NCBI GenBank assembly: GCA_022592445.1
Contig: JABYQR010000660.1
Location: forward strand, 1-13,303
Direction: 5' to 3'
DNA length: 13,303 nucleotides
DNA from: Cytidiella melzeri
Lineage: Eukaryota > Basidiomycota > Agaricomycetes > Polyporales > Irpicaceae
The notes under the pieces were generated by a model that did no database searches, was not told the origin of the DNA, and saw nothing but the letters and a program-made list of their open reading frames with translations. Position numbers and translations under genes: made by a program. Positions 1-7,426 of this stretch are shown here, one piece after another. Position 1 is the stretch's first letter, and each line of letters opens with the position of its first letter.

Positions 1-129
1 TTATTTTACTGTTTTACTGCACCTGCATTTCACCTTCCCTGCATCGAGCTTACTGCATTTCAATTTCACTGCAACTGTGTTTTACAGCAACCTTTGCTTC
101 TTCTTTAGCAACCGCGTTTTGTGTTAGTG

Positions 130-434
130 ACTTGTACTGCATCTCTCCCGAGGACTCCTCCTCCCGGTATACCACCTAGAGTGGTTAACCCTCAATGCTT
201 TGTTTCTGCCCCAGCGGCACAAACATGACCAAGCCAGTAAAGGAATGCTATGCATCCACTTAGGGGGCTGCACCTACTGTGACGGCTAGGCTGAGCAACA
301 ACAACACATTGTATATTCTCCGGCAGCTCAGGCAGATCATGGAAATTGAGCAGGAGGACCTACCACAACTGAGAAAACAGTTCATGGCAACATTCCCTGC
401 CTTGTTAAAGGAATACAGACACCCTGGATGGTGA
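130..434 (+). pseudogene. Possible decayed coding scrap, unidentified
   Basis: I do not recognise this. One plus-strand frame over about 133-225 is proline-rich and protein-like. A second frame, open from 264 to a TGA at 432-434, gives a charged, amphipathic stretch rich in Leu, Gln and Glu. The two frames would need a frameshift and are broken by stops near 228-240 and 261-263. The style resembles a retroelement Gag N-terminus, but no diagnostic motif is present. The last few codons overlap the minus-strand RT scrap, so part of this reading may be chance. Bases 1-130 hold only a few spaced ACTGCA words and no gene. Confidence 0.2.
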
Positions 435-773
435 TATGTGTATTTGTGACTTTTGTCAATTATAGGTATTGTGTGGTTTATTTCATTCATGGGAGGTAAT
501 TCCTCTGGTACTCCAGACATGATGTCTTCATATTCTGACGCCCATTGGGCTCCCTAAGAGCAGCAGGGCCTTTTCGGACAGTTTAGCGGTACCTTTTGGC
601 TTGCGTGGGTTGATCTTGTAGAAATTTTTTAAAGTACACTTCAATGGTAAGTCCTGTGGAAGAGTTTTGGGAATGAGCTTTGGCTCCCAGGTGTATTTGC
701 TTGTTGCAGTTTCTCCTGCTCCTTCCCCTTCAAGATTAGGCACAGGGTCTATGCCAATTGTATGATCTTGCAT
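418..773 (-). pseudogene. Ty3/gypsy pol remnant: linker and start of reverse transcriptase
   Basis: Two minus-strand frames run on from the retropepsin remnant. The frame from 773 to 528 is an unrecognised linker of about 80 residues. After a frameshift near 545, a second frame reads into a segment containing LPPMNEINHTIPIID and KYTYHHPGC, which resembles the conserved opening of fungal Ty3/gypsy reverse transcriptase (family form LPP-REINH-IPLID followed by YTYH-PRCP). The similarity ends abruptly near 418; no finger, palm or YxDD motif follows. The fragment is therefore truncated on its 3' side and cannot be functional. It belongs to a different gypsy lineage from the element on the right of the window, whose RT start looks different. 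Confidence 0.6.
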
Positions 774-1110
774 GCAAAATTCATTACCACATTAAGCTCG
801 CACATGAACGGCATGCCAAGTACAATGTTGTAGTGGTAGATGTTGACTATGTCAAAGTAGGTGTCAAAGGTGGAGTTACCCACCTTCAGTTTCTCCTGAT
901 GTCAAAGTTAATCCTTGAGCAACTGCCAACACATCCCAACTGTAACCCTATAGGTTTCTCCAATAGAAACACTGTGGGATTGGCCACACATGCGTACGAC
1001 GGGCTGACCGCATGGATTTACAATCTCAAGCCAAGCAGTATGTTGGCGGTGAGGCTGCTTATGGTTCCATGGATTATGACACAGCACAATTTCAACTTCA
1101 GGCAAGGCTT
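749..1110 (-). pseudogene. Decayed retropepsin-like protease of a Ty3/gypsy element
   Basis: Retropepsins cut the Gag-Pol polyprotein. The C-terminal half is readable here in two frames. The first runs to a stop at 886-888 and contains a segment ending VFLLEKPIGLQLGCVGS. The second runs from about 895 to a stop at 749-751 and contains YFDIVNIYHYNIVLGMPFM, close to the flap and second-domain signature of fungal gypsy proteases (YFDIVN-x-YD-x-V-GMPFM). The expected catalytic D-[ST]-G is not recognisable, and a stop lies at 1018-1020 in the region where it should be. At least one frameshift and two stops make it dead. The family assignment rests on pattern recall rather than a search. Confidence 0.65.
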
Positions 1111-1600
1111 AGCCTCACCCGTAGTCTTCATTGCTGCATGTTACCCGTGCTCATCCACAAGAAAAAATAGGGTTACCCCCGGGTTAGGTATTACTTGCAT
1201 CCAAAAGGCTGCCTCTGGGTAGTTGTCCCCTTCATTGTACCAGCCGTCATAGTACTCTCTGTTGTCAAGTGTTGGCTCTAGGTTTGGCAAAGACCTGCTG
1301 TTGGACAACTCATCCAACCAAATGCTTGGTCTGGTATCTTACTGCTCCCTGTGGTGCAAAATGTGCTGTTGACATTGACCAATGTTATGTGTCAAGGCAT
1401 GAATCTCGCGGGATGGCTGTATGGCCATTTGACTTGGAGTGGGTTGTGTTGTACTCTCTCGAGCATCTTGTCCCATTATTTGCAATGGGTAAGTTCACAA
1501 GCTAGTACTGACACCAGTGAGGTTTCCCTCTTGTGCTCTGTCACAATTGATGCAACTAGTGGTAGCAGGGCCGGCATGTGGCAAGTGCAATTCCTGAACT
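1111..1600 (-). pseudogene. Decayed Gag C-terminal region upstream of the retropepsin
   Basis: A single minus-strand frame can be followed from about 1597 into the protease remnant, interrupted by stops at 1495-1497, 1339-1341 and 1141-1143. It contains a CxxC pair (CINC near 1550) that may be half of a zinc knuckle, a polar Gln/Ser/Pro-rich spacer and an acidic aromatic patch (EYYDGWYNEGDNYPEAAF). Its position immediately before a retropepsin and its low-complexity hydrophilic character fit the tail of a Gag protein. There is no complete CCHC knuckle and no recognisable capsid region. The plus-strand open frame over 758-1222 is antisense to this and to the protease, and I treat it as a shadow. 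Confidence 0.45.
1561..1598. repeat. 38-bp direct repeat, copy 1
   Basis: This segment begins GGTAGCAGGGCCGG and ends AATTCCTGAA. It recurs in the same orientation at 2082-2119 with about 33 of 38 positions equal by eye. Two of the differences are CG versus CA or TG. Confidence 0.75.
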
Positions 1601-2081
1601 TATCAAGCTGTATCTACTGCTTCATTTGTAAAACTTGGCAGAGGGATCAAGTGCCAGATTTGATTGTGTGATCACATACTTTCATTTATGAGGAACTCAT
1701 GCTGTGATATTTACTTAGATAACTCCACTTTGCTCAAAATAGGAGGTGGAAAAGTGAGATGAGGACATATGTGCAGCATAGGTACAAGAATTGTGTAGAA
1801 ACTTAACATATTTGTTAACACCACCGCGTTGTAATCCATAACACCGAGAACATACCATTACATTAGAAATGTGCTTATACTTGACTACAACGTCTGTTGC
1901 AGTCAAAAACTGTAGTAACCTTGGAAATGAACTGCTCCAGTAGCTTTGATAAGTAACATTTCTGATGGTGCTCACACTCATAAGCAACCTGTTCATCAGC
2001 AATAATCTTATTACTGGCTGGATTGCTTGCAATATCTTCTGTTGGTAGCTTTTACTGGAAGGCCTGACTGCAAAGACTAGC
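1601..2081. other. Interval without an identifiable gene
   Basis: This is the stretch between the two 38-bp repeat copies. A minus-strand frame over about 1890-2060 reads as a fairly protein-like segment with Cys and His (YECEHHQKCYLSKLLEQF), but it has a stop just upstream and matches no family I know. It may be decayed coding sequence from an insertion between the two repeat copies, or chance. I assign no function. Confidence 0.4.
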
Positions 2082-2119
2082 GTTAGCAGGGCCAGCAAGC
2101 GGCAAGTACAATTCCTGAA
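2082..2119. repeat. 38-bp direct repeat, copy 2
   Basis: Second copy of the repeat at 1561-1598, beginning GTTAGCAGGGCCAG and ending AATTCCTGAA, in the same orientation, 521 bp away. Confidence 0.75.
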
Positions 2120-2128
2120 GACTTGTTA

Positions 2129-2245
2129 CATTTCTCACAATATCATAGATATCAATAAATGAGAATTCAATATCAAGCAGGTTATACATGTCTCACAATA
2201 TCATAGATATTAATAAATTAGATGTCATTATTGCGCAGGTATCTT
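2129..2245. repeat. AT-rich 58-bp tandem duplication
   Basis: TCTCACAATATCATAGATAT starts at 2133 and again at 2191, a period of 58. The first half of each unit is nearly identical; the second halves have diverged (a CAGGTTAT versus CAGGTATC end is still visible). No coding content is seen. Confidence 0.75.
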
Positions 2246-2433
2246 AAACATCAAAACATGTATAAATTTGCTACAGTACTGTGTTAGAAGGCTATGCTAG
2301 GAGAGTAGGATGTTGATGTCATGGAGACAAAGCTCGACGCAACTAATAGGGACACGATGTGGATGACAACAAAGAGGTGGTGGCAGGCTTGAAGCACAGT
2401 GCTCTCACCAGCTATCCAACTTTATGCAAGTTG

Positions 2434-2564
2434 CTAGCCCAGTAATGACCAAGTTAGTATTTGTACTACCAGCTATATAGTACAAGAGGGGGTGGCTTAC
2501 CTAGCCCAGTAAAGACCAAGAGGTCGAGATGGGGGCTAGGAGCGTACATGCAGCAGTATATATA
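2434..2564 (-). promoter_or_regulatory. Putative core promoter and leader module of LTR A
   Basis: Reading in the element's direction (minus), TATATATA at 2557-2564 is followed about 30 bases later by CATCTCGACCTCTT (around 2521-2531), a plausible start-site region. Next come AGGTAAG, a good 5' splice-site look-alike, and the two copies of the CTAGCCCAGTAA box (2501-2520 and 2434-2453). The assignment is inferred from layout; no transcript data are visible. Confidence 0.45.
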
Positions 2565-2622
2565 GACTTCAGGGACCTGCGCACAGACCATGTTGAGGGC
2601 AGGCTTTTGCAAGAAGCTGTGT

Positions 2623-2668
2623 GAACAAAGAACAAAAGAACTACCTAAAGGAGAACAATAGCTATTGT
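2623..2668. promoter_or_regulatory. Conserved GAACAAAGAA box and 14-bp palindrome, LTR A
   Basis: GAACAAAGAA (2623-2632) is the reverse complement of TTCTTTGTTC, which fits the HMG-box TR-box consensus known for fission yeast Ste11. It is followed by a perfect 14-bp palindrome ACAATAGCTATTGT (2655-2668). Both are unchanged in LTR B (3498-3507, 3530-3543) and LTR C (8897-8906, 8861-8874). A transcription-factor role is inference. Confidence 0.4.
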
Positions 2669-3078
2669 CTAGACCTTGCCAAGTACTCTACTTGTGAGAG
2701 AATCTATATAAAAGGAGACCAACTATTGTATTCCATTCCCACACCTGTGAGAACATCCTTCAATAAAGAGAACAATAAGGAAAGAACAAAAGAAGTCCAA
2801 GTGGACGTCATTTATGACATCAAACCCTAGCTATGGGCTGAGCCATGTGGTTGTAGCCATGTGGTTTTACTTAAGCTGAGTCACATGCCAGTGTGACGTA
2901 GTAGCAAGTAATGTGACCGTGTGGAGCGTCTAAGCCACGTGATACGGGCGCTTAACAGATGTGCAAAGGAGTTTGTGCAAAGAAGGTTGCAACTGGGTTG
3001 CAGCCCGGAGTTTTACAGATAAAAACAAGAGGTAAATTGCAAAAATTTAAGGGCTAGTCGGGCCATCCACGATAGTTG

Positions 3079-3978
3079 AGAGAGTAAGACTGAGAGGGAT
3101 CACACAGTGGGAGTTGGGGATAAAAAGTACGTATTGTTCATTGATCAAGTACAAAGTTTATATACAATAAGCTACGGCGCTAATACATTAAGTGACATGG
3201 AGACAGGGCTCTACGTGACAAACAGGGACACAATGTGGATGACGAGGAGGAGGTGGTGGCAGGCGTGAAGCACAATGCGTTCACCAGCTATCAAACTTAT
3301 TCAGAAAGCTAGCCCAGTAAAGACCAAGTTAGTATTGATACTACTCGCTATGTAGTACAAGAGGGGTGTTGCTTACCTAGCCCAGTAAAGACCAAGAGGT
3401 CGAGATGAGGGCTAGGAGCGTACATGTAGCTGCTTATATAGACTTCAGGGACCTGCGCACAGACCACGTTAAGGGCAGGCTTTGCAAGAAGCCGTGTGAA
3501 CAAAGAACAAAAGAACTACCTAAAGGAGAACAATAGCTATTGTCTAGACCTTGCCAAGAACTCTACTTGTGAGAGAATCTATCTAAAAGGAGACCAACTA
3601 TTGTATTCCATTCCCACACCTGTGAGAACATTCTTCCATAAAGAGAACAATAGGGAAAGAACAATAAGGAGCCCATGTGGACAGTATCTATGATGTCAAA
3701 CCCTAGCTATGGGCTGAGCCATGTGCTTGTAGCCATGTGGTTTTACTTAAGCTAAGTCACATGCCAGTGTGATGTAGTAGCAAGTAATGTGACCGTGTGG
3801 AGTGTCTAAGCCACGTGATACGGGCGCTTAATAGACGTGAAAAGGAAGTTTATGCAGAGAAGGTTGCAACTGAGCTGCAGCCCGGAGTTTTACAGATAAA
3901 AACAAGAGGTAAATTGCGAAAATTAAGGGCTAGTCAGGCCATCCATGACATTAAGTGTCTAAGTAATATAGTTGAACA
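3079..3978 (-). repeat. Copia-family LTR B (3' LTR of the copia element)
   Basis: In the minus direction it starts TGTTCAAC at 3978, immediately after the polypurine tract, as a 3' LTR should. It matches LTR A block by block over about 800 bp. Its U5 edge is incomplete: the first roughly 40 bp expected from the 7341 copy are missing at the join with LTR A. Combining the copies gives a full-length LTR of roughly 0.93 kb with TGTT...AACA ends. Internal marks are a TTATATA box (3434-3440), an E-box (3812-3817), and the duplicated box at 3309-3328 and 3377-3396. Many differences from LTR A fall at CG dinucleotides. Confidence 0.88.
3309..3440 (-). promoter_or_regulatory. Putative core promoter and leader module of LTR B
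   Basis: It has the same layout as in LTR A: TTATATA at 3434-3440, the CGACCTCTT stretch near 3397-3408, an AGGTAAGC donor-like site (3371-3378) and two 20-bp boxes, 3377-3396 and 3309-3328. The first copy is followed on the plus strand by TTAGTA, the second by AGGTCGAGATG. The same copy-specific tails occur in the gypsy LTR. Confidence 0.45.
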
Positions 3979-3987
3979 CTCCCCTTC
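3979..3987 (-). other. Copia polypurine tract
   Basis: On the minus strand this reads GAAGGGGAG directly before the LTR start TGTTCAAC. It primes plus-strand DNA synthesis in LTR elements. It overlaps the RNase H stop codon (3986-3988), so the coding frame runs right up to the LTR. Confidence 0.85.
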
Positions 3988-4436
3988 AAGCACGAATATG
4001 AAGTAGTTCATTGAATTGCTTGAGTTTTTTGAGAGGTAGTGCTTTAGTAAGTGTATCAGCACATTGATTGTTGAAAGATATATAATGAATAGTCATATAC
4101 TTCCTGAGTACACAATTGCTGATGAGATTCTTACAAATTTTGAAGTGCTTAGTTCGTTGCGAGTGTTGCTCTTCGGGTGAGCTAACAATGGCCATAGTCA
4201 ATGCCTTGACAGGATCCATAGTAAAGTTAAGTAGTTTGGCAATGAGGGCTTTCAAATATATAGCTTCAGTTAACGCATGCGCTAAGGCATATAGTTTGGC
4301 TTTGGTGACCGATAGTGTTACTAGTGAACCACGCTTACTTGACCAAGCAATAAGCGAGTCATTGTATGTGAGGGTGTAGCCCATTATTGGTTTATTGCCG
4401 TATGTAGTCATACTGTCAGAATCAGTTTATCCGACA
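3986..4436 (-). pseudogene. Copia RNase H domain, catalytic Glu lost
   Basis: RNase H removes the RNA strand during reverse transcription. The frame shows the copia RNase H pattern in order: TDSDSM just after a stop (near 4426), GYTLTYNDSLIAWSSKRG, LSVTKAKLYALAHALTEA, HSQRTKHFKI, and a C-terminal ADTLTKALP. The family has TEAEY where this copy has TKAKLY: both Glu codons are now AAA (4301-4303 and 4295-4297). In each case the plus strand reads TTTG where TTCG is expected, so both changes fit C to T at a CG. The usual DNQ motif is also not recognisable. It is preceded in frame by the RT fragment and a stop. Non-functional. Confidence 0.85.
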
Positions 4437-4807
4437 AGCAAAGTATTAGTAGTAGCGGCTTGGTTTCCTAGGACAAGCCAGTAATTGCACGTTCCCTTCA
4501 AGTATAGGTAGCACTTTTTTGCTGCAGCAAAGTGTTCCTTAGAAGGGTCAGCTGAGTATCGTGCAAGTTGACCAGTGCAGTATGCAACGTCTGGTCAAGT
4601 ACAGTCAGCGACGTATTGTAAACCACCAACTAAGAACATGTATTGTTTAATAGTGTCAGCATCCTGACGAGGTTCTTTTGAGTAACAGGGGGCTAAGTTG
4701 TGCTCGTGTATCATAGGCGTACGGCGTGTATGATCGTGGTCAAAGTTGTTTCGTTTGAGTATAGTTTGGATATAATTGTGTTGGCGAAGCTTGATAACAC
4801 CAGAGGC
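4437..4807 (-). pseudogene. Copia reverse transcriptase, C-terminal fragment only
   Basis: One minus-strand frame carries the tail of copia RT: GVIKLRQHNYIQTILKRNNF, then a TPM segment, GGLQYVADCT-stop-PDVAYCTGQLARYSADPSKEHFAAAKKCYLYLKGT. This matches the family pattern (L-Q-x-YI, G-L-Y-TRPD, RY-x-P-x-H, YLKGT). The TGA at 4595-4597 replaces the conserved Arg of TRPD and fits CGA to TGA. The catalytic palm with YxDD is absent, because the frame joins integrase sequence directly at about 4805-4810. It is useless as a polymerase. Confidence 0.85.
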
Positions 4808-5330
4808 TTAGGTAGTCATGGCTTTACTGGTAAAGACACTGTTGTCATCAGCTTGAAGTGTCTTAACACGAATACCATATTGTGTCAACAGTCAGTAGAT
4901 AAAATGACCCATTGAGTATATGCGTCGTCTTTAGTAACTAGTGGTGCAAGTAATAACCATCTAGTAGCATTGTCAACAATAGTCAACCAGTATGGGTATT
5001 CACCAGTAATTGCCGCTGTGGGTAGAGGCCCAAAGATGTTGACATGGAAGTGATCTCCAAAAGCTTCAGCTAACAATGAAGAACAAAGTTTGGGTACAGT
5101 ATTGCGATGGATATTGTTAAGTAAACAATCCTCGCACGGAGTTTCAGTATGGTCAGTTATATGATCAGTAATAATTGACGAAGTTTGAAGTAATTTCTTG
5201 ATCATGAAGTAACTGAGATGACCGAGTTTTTTATGTAGTTCAAGTAGAGTAATGCCAGTTCTATGCACGCTTGCTAAAGAAGTCACTCGAGTTGATGATA
5301 GTGTGTATAATCATTTGATTTTTTTACACA
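4808..5330 (-). pseudogene. Copia integrase: zinc-binding domain and first part of catalytic core
   Basis: Integrase inserts the cDNA into the genome. Numbering from 5286, an HHCC finger is visible (H18, H23, C51, C54; LHKKLGH then CEDC). The core follows with HVNIFGPLP, where the first Asp of the DDE triad should be: the codon at 5038-5040 is AAC (Asn), consistent with GAC to AAC at a CG. TIVDNATRW comes next. A one-base frameshift near 4893 leads to KTLQADDNSVFTSKAM, which holds the second catalytic Asp region. The frame then meets a stop at 4808-4810 and the deletion junction; the catalytic Glu and C-terminal domain are gone. Stops upstream (about 5320) separate it from protease. Confidence 0.85.
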
Positions 5331-5399
5331 GCCATACAAGACAAGTTTGAGTCTTATATAGTACAAAATCCATGATAGAACGTAAACCAATAATTGGAG

Positions 5400-5744
5400 T
5401 CAAGTTTTCCAACACTGATTAAAGTAAAAGGTAGAGTTGAGTTGAAGTAGACATTCTTCAGTAGGCTTACCATTTTCCTGTTCCACTTCCAGTACCATGT
5501 TGCCAGCAAGTTTCATAACAAGTTGTTCTGAGTTGGCAACACTCAGTACAATAGTTGGTACGGAGTGGATGTTGAAAAGTAATTCCCGATACGGCATACA
5601 GTAAATAGTGGCGCCAATATCAAGAATATGTATTGACTCGTCAGTTGACGAAGTGGCACACAGGGGAAGTAGAGTAGGAAAGGTAGTAGTAAGCAAAGTA
5701 CTTACGTGCATAGTGAAGTTGGACCTAGAGAGAGCTGACCCCAC
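5400..5744 (-). pseudogene. Copia aspartic protease, active site altered
   Basis: This protease would mature Gag and Pol. The frame has HILDIGATIYCMP at the active-site position (DIGA at 5610-5621). The family needs D-[ST]-G-A, so Ile replaces the catalytic-triad Ser/Thr. The codon is ATT; the change does not involve a CG. Downstream, VLSVANSEQLVMKLAGN fits the substrate-flap region. The frame is separated from Gag by a stop and a frameshift near 5750-5773, and from integrase by a stop at its end (5400-5402) and one near 5320. There is no ATG at its start, as expected for an internal polyprotein segment. Confidence 0.8.
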
Positions 5745-5773
5745 GCACTATGGTTGCAACAAGTAGTCATGGT

Positions 5774-7275
5774 CTATGGACCAGCGACAGCAGGAGTGGC
5801 AACGACAGCGGCAGCAGTGGCAGTTCTGCCCTTGGCAGCAGCAGCAACGGACTTCCGAGTGATACCCTTCTTCTTCATTGCCTCCTTGTACTTCTCTGTC
5901 CACGGCAAAGGGCAAGTAGGTGTTGTGTGGCCGGTCTTGTTACAGCTGTAACACTTCATCTTCGAAGTGTCACAAACGGAATTCTCCTTCGAGTAAGGAG
6001 CAGCAGCGGCACAAGTGGAGGAAGTGGTTTTTGCCGGACGTTTGACATGTTTTTTGACTGCAGGAGACGCAGCGGGAGTACCGTCAGCGAGCCTGTCACA
6101 AGGGTTGAGGGTCAACAAACCTTTAGACCAAGAGCAGTCAAGTGGGTGAGCAAGTCACCTGCTGTGGAAGTTGCAGCAAAGCTCGACACTGAGAGATACG
6201 GGGTTGTAGTTGTATTTCTCGCCAATAGAAGTACGAGAGCGCACACCAGCCTCATAACTAGTACGAGTATGCGCATAGGCGGGGGGAATGATGCCGACAA
6301 AGGCAGAGTAGAAGATGTGAGGAGGGAATTCAATACCCTTGGAAAGAATCTTTGAGTATAGATTGTGCGCGTCATCGAGTATTTTGTCCATTTTTTGGAC
6401 AGGACGGCAGAGGGAAAAGAGTTGGACAATTTTGTTTGCGTCCGACATAGTAGAAGTTGGCTCAAAACACTCGGAGAGTTTCTCCATCAGCCTGTGAGGA
6501 GCGGTCTCATTGAGATAGTTGGCCATGACAGAGTCTGCAATGTGTCCACCCAGGACGTTGAAGACGGCCCATTGGACCTCTTGAGGAATGGTAAGACCAC
6601 CCCTATAGCTGTAGAAGTTGACAATAGTTGACATCGCAGTATCGATGCGGAATCTCCACATCGGCCAGGTATCAGCCACAGTAAGTTTGCCAACGTCTGC
6701 GAAGGCTTTATGAATGTCGCTAAGCAACATAGTATACTCCACATTGTGTTTTGGAGGGACGGAGAGGAGCAACGACACCGCTCGCGCGGAGTCAGTAGGA
6801 GCAGATGGTAAGGGGCACGGTGCGCGATAGGTTTTGGGCAGTTTGCCCTGTCGCATTTTGTGCGCCTTGTTGTCATCCATAGCATCGTCACTGTTGTCTG
6901 ACGACAGCTTGGTAGAGTGACAACGGGCAAAATTGTTGCGTAGCGTTGCGCATGGAGTGCGGCGGCGATCTGAGGGGGGAGCTGAGACTTGACAAGAGAC
7001 TGAAATGCGAGCAGATGGCTGTTCAACGACGACTGAGTAGGAACGTTTCCTGCATCAACAGCAGGTGTAGTACCTGGGCTACCAGCACTAGAAGTGGAAG
7101 ACATTGTAGAGTCTTGAGGAGTGGTAGCAGGAGGAGGAGTTGGTGTGGGGGTGAAGACAGGAGTACGTCTCCTGCGCTTGGTACGAGGGATGGTACCTCG
7201 AAGAAAGTTGGTTTGTTTTTGTTCACGCGTAGAACAACGAGGTTGAGACTGATCAGCAAGATCAGAGCTCATCAA
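5774..7275 (-). pseudogene. Copia Gag polyprotein with UBN2-type domain and CCHC zinc knuckle
   Basis: Gag forms the virus-like particle and binds RNA. The likely start is one of two adjacent ATGs at 7273-7275 and 7270-7272, about 50 bases after the primer site. The N-terminus is Arg- and Pro/Thr/Ser-rich (RTKRRRR, PTPTPPP). A frameshift between about 6960 and 6900 leads into the capsid-like part: MLLSDIHKAFADVGKL, WPMWRFRIDTAMSTI, then LMEKLSECFEPTS, similar to copia/UBN2 Gag. A stop at 6155-6157 is in the same frame as the C-terminal part and fits CGA to TGA. The zinc knuckle CYSCNKTGHTTPTC (CX2CX4HX4C) lies at 5912-5953. The frame ends in an Ala-rich tail with a stop at 5771-5773. Long plus-strand frames here are antisense shadows. 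Confidence 0.87.
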
Positions 7276-7324
7276 CTGGTGAATAGTGAGTGCAGAAGGT
7301 AGTATGAGTAAGGTAGAGAGCTTA

Positions 7325-7340
7325 TCCGGGGCTCATAACC
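7325..7340 (-). other. Copia primer-binding site, half initiator-tRNA type
   Basis: The plus strand here, CCGGGGCTCATAACC, is the tRNA-like sequence; GGGCTCATAACC matches the anticodon stem-loop (CAU) of eukaryotic initiator tRNA-Met. The minus strand is therefore complementary to it, directly next to the LTR edge TGTTAG at 7341. This is the Ty5/Drosophila copia arrangement, in which a tRNA fragment cut in the anticodon loop primes minus-strand DNA. Confidence 0.85.
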
Positions 7341-7421
7341 TGTTAGAAGGCTATGCTAGGAGAGTAGGATGTTTCCAGAGTAAGACTGAGAGGGATCACA
7401 CAGTGGGAGCTGGGGATCAAA
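7341..7421 (-). repeat. Stub of the copia 5' LTR (U5 end only)
   Basis: The first 32 bases equal the edge of LTR A at 2282. The following GAGTAAGACTGAGAGGGATC matches LTR B from about 3081. Similarity stops near 7421, giving about 81 of roughly 930 bp. U3 and the TATA region are missing, so this copy has no LTR promoter of its own. Confidence 0.85.
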
Positions 7422-7426
7422 CTGGG

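Larger units (their letters stand above)
2282..3078 (-). repeat. Copia-family LTR A (outer of two tandem LTRs)
   Basis: It begins TGTTAGAAGGCTATGCTAGG at 2282, identical to the LTR edge beside the primer-binding site at 7341, and runs collinearly with LTR B to a short TAGTTGA remnant of the far edge near 3072-3078. The element orientation is minus, so U3 is at the right and U5 at the left. Compared with LTR B and the 7341 copy it lacks roughly 130 bp after 2313. It carries a TATATATA box (2557-2564), a CACGTG E-box (2936-2941), and the duplicated box at 2434-2453 and 2501-2520. The small plus-strand open frame inside it (2621-2830) is not under visible selection. Confidence 0.85.
3079..7421 (-). 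mobile_element. Ty1/copia-type LTR retrotransposon, internally deleted and inactive
   Basis: On the minus strand the order is 5' LTR stub (7421-7341), primer-binding site, Gag with zinc knuckle, protease, integrase, RT fragment, RNase H, polypurine tract, 3' LTR. Integrase before RT defines the copia order. The element lost most of its 5' LTR including the promoter, and the C-terminal part of integrase plus most of RT including YxDD. Reading frames are broken by stops and frameshifts, and catalytic residues are changed in protease, integrase and RNase H. It cannot be autonomous. The initiator-tRNA half primer resembles Ty5 and Drosophila copia. Confidence 0.9.

Noticed and set aside
16..141. 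Spaced ACTGCA words at the left edge (16, 52, 68, 136)
   Set aside because: The hexamer is short and the spacing irregular, with no further conserved context; chance or the vestige of a decayed Gag leader cannot be told apart.
758..1222. Plus-strand open frame of 154 codons
   Set aside because: It is antisense to the retropepsin/Gag remnant, whose minus-strand reading has recognisable family motifs; the plus-strand product resembles nothing.
2129..2245. CRISPR-like repeats
   Set aside because: Only two AT-rich units in direct contact, with no spacers and in a eukaryotic setting; it is a simple tandem duplication.
2621..2830. Small plus-strand frame conserved in LTRs A, B and C
   Set aside because: Differences between A and B inside it are all amino-acid changing and B is frameshifted at its end, so there is no sign of selection on a protein. 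The conservation is that of the LTR DNA.
4885..4915. End of the integrase frame at 4885 taken as the end of the domain
   Set aside because: Integrase similarity continues in the next frame to about 4810, so this is a one-base break, not the domain end.
5750..6355. Plus-strand open frame of 201 codons, Ser/Gly-rich
   Set aside because: It lies opposite the copia Gag with its clear CCHC knuckle; the low-complexity composition is the mirror of the Ala- and Thr-rich Gag tail.
6487..7275. C-terminal half of the long Gag N-terminal frame (below about 6900)
   Set aside because: The conserved Gag sequence moves to another frame at about 6900-6960; the remaining open part of this frame is a shadow.
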